Assembly: GCF_001425575.1 (NCBI RefSeq)
Contig: NZ_LMRD01000009.1
Location: forward strand, 1 to 64,000
DNA: 64,000 bases
Direction of reading: 5' to 3'
Source of the DNA: Aurantimonas sp. Leaf443
GTDB taxonomy: Bacteria; Pseudomonadota; Alphaproteobacteria; Rhizobiales; Rhizobiaceae
Under the pieces are notes generated by a model that had not been told where the DNA came from, searched no databases, and saw nothing but the letters and a program-made list of their open reading frames with translations. Positions 63,910 to 64,000 of this stretch are shown here, piece after piece; the stretch's first letter is position 1, and each line of letters begins with the position of its first letter. Both the position numbers and the translations under genes were made by a program.

Positions 63910-64000
63910 ATGACCCTCGTCGATACCCGCACGCCCGATCCGAAGAAGTTCATCTCCGGCGCCACCGGCGACTGGGAGATCGTCGTCGGCATGGAAGTGC
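63910..64000 (+). CDS. gatB: Asp-tRNA(Asn)/Glu-tRNA(Gln) amidotransferase subunit B, 5' end (partial)
   Basis: The last 91 bases of the window begin a gene at ATG 63910 with [20 protein letters not shown] followed by [10 protein letters not shown]. The [10 protein letters not shown] block is the start of the GatB cradle domain, which phosphorylates and amidates the misacylated tRNA end. The rest lies beyond the window. Confidence 0.92.
   Translation, partial: MTLVDTRTPDPKKFISGATGDWEIVVGMEV

Overview
The window is a chromosomal segment of a high-GC alphaproteobacterium, most likely of the order Hyphomicrobiales (Rhizobiales). Support comes from LsrB/VtlR beside thioredoxin reductase, an LpcC/LpsB-type LPS core mannosyltransferase, a CarB with an inserted charged helix, the malic enzyme-phosphotransacetylase fusion, and chorismate mutase between gatA and gatB. 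The very high GC content and long antisense open frames would suit Aurantimonadaceae-like relatives, but that family placement is only a guess. No rRNA, phage, transposase or CRISPR was seen.

Layout. 0-16.2 kb: the 3' end of tuf, then three surface-sugar genes (GT4, GT2-like, GT29-like) lying between tuf and tRNA-Trp, then the classical block tRNA-Trp, secE, nusG, rplK, rplA, rplJ, rplL, rpoB, rpoC, ending at a strong intrinsic terminator. 16.3-22.8 kb: membrane-anchored SOUL haem-binding-type protein, PPP-family phosphatase, rhodanese, lsrB, trxB, and two LPS glycosyltransferases (GT25 and LpcC) whose genes overlap tail to tail. 22.9-34.2 kb: greA, carB, an XRE regulator with a dyad-rich divergent region and a 44-codon ORF, carA, a YqeY-like gene, dnaG and rpoD. 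34.4-43.6 kb: a secreted protein, SIMPL protein, malic enzyme, tRNA-Ile2, an isolated glgX, and a GntR plus sugar-acid dehydratase operon with a probable operator. 43.7-47.2 kb: five small exported proteins or lipoproteins of unknown function separated by long non-coding gaps. 47.3-53.1 kb: nicotinamidase, MsrB, FMN reductase, a histone-deacetylase-fold amidohydrolase, and an orphan hybrid histidine kinase. 53.2-57.2 kb: operon pyrB, pseudo-dihydroorotase, plsY, dprA. 57.3-64 kb: aidB, a pair of small membrane proteins, ruvX, a UPF0173 hydrolase, and gatC-gatA-chorismate mutase-79-aa ORF-gatB (cut by the window edge).

How the parts fit. The left third is core transcription and translation machinery, with hairpins at rplA-rplJ, rplL-rpoB and rpoB-rpoC that could set the ribosomal protein to RNA polymerase ratio. 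The middle joins redox control (lsrB, trxB, rhodanese) with LPS synthesis and with replication and transcription initiation (dnaG, rpoD). The arginine and pyrimidine entry enzyme is encoded by carA and carB, separated by a small regulatory locus, and the next pyrimidine step by pyrB with a non-catalytic-looking DHOase partner.

The items most worth a second look are the carA-carB regulatory locus (XRE protein, paired dyads, divergent small ORF), the small cluster of orphan lipoproteins, the possible sRNA ending at 17660, the glycosyltransferase island between tuf and tRNA-Trp, and the loss of metal ligands in the pyrB-linked DHOase. Coordinates of starts are reasoned from ribosome-binding sites and family alignments recalled from knowledge; no searches were run.
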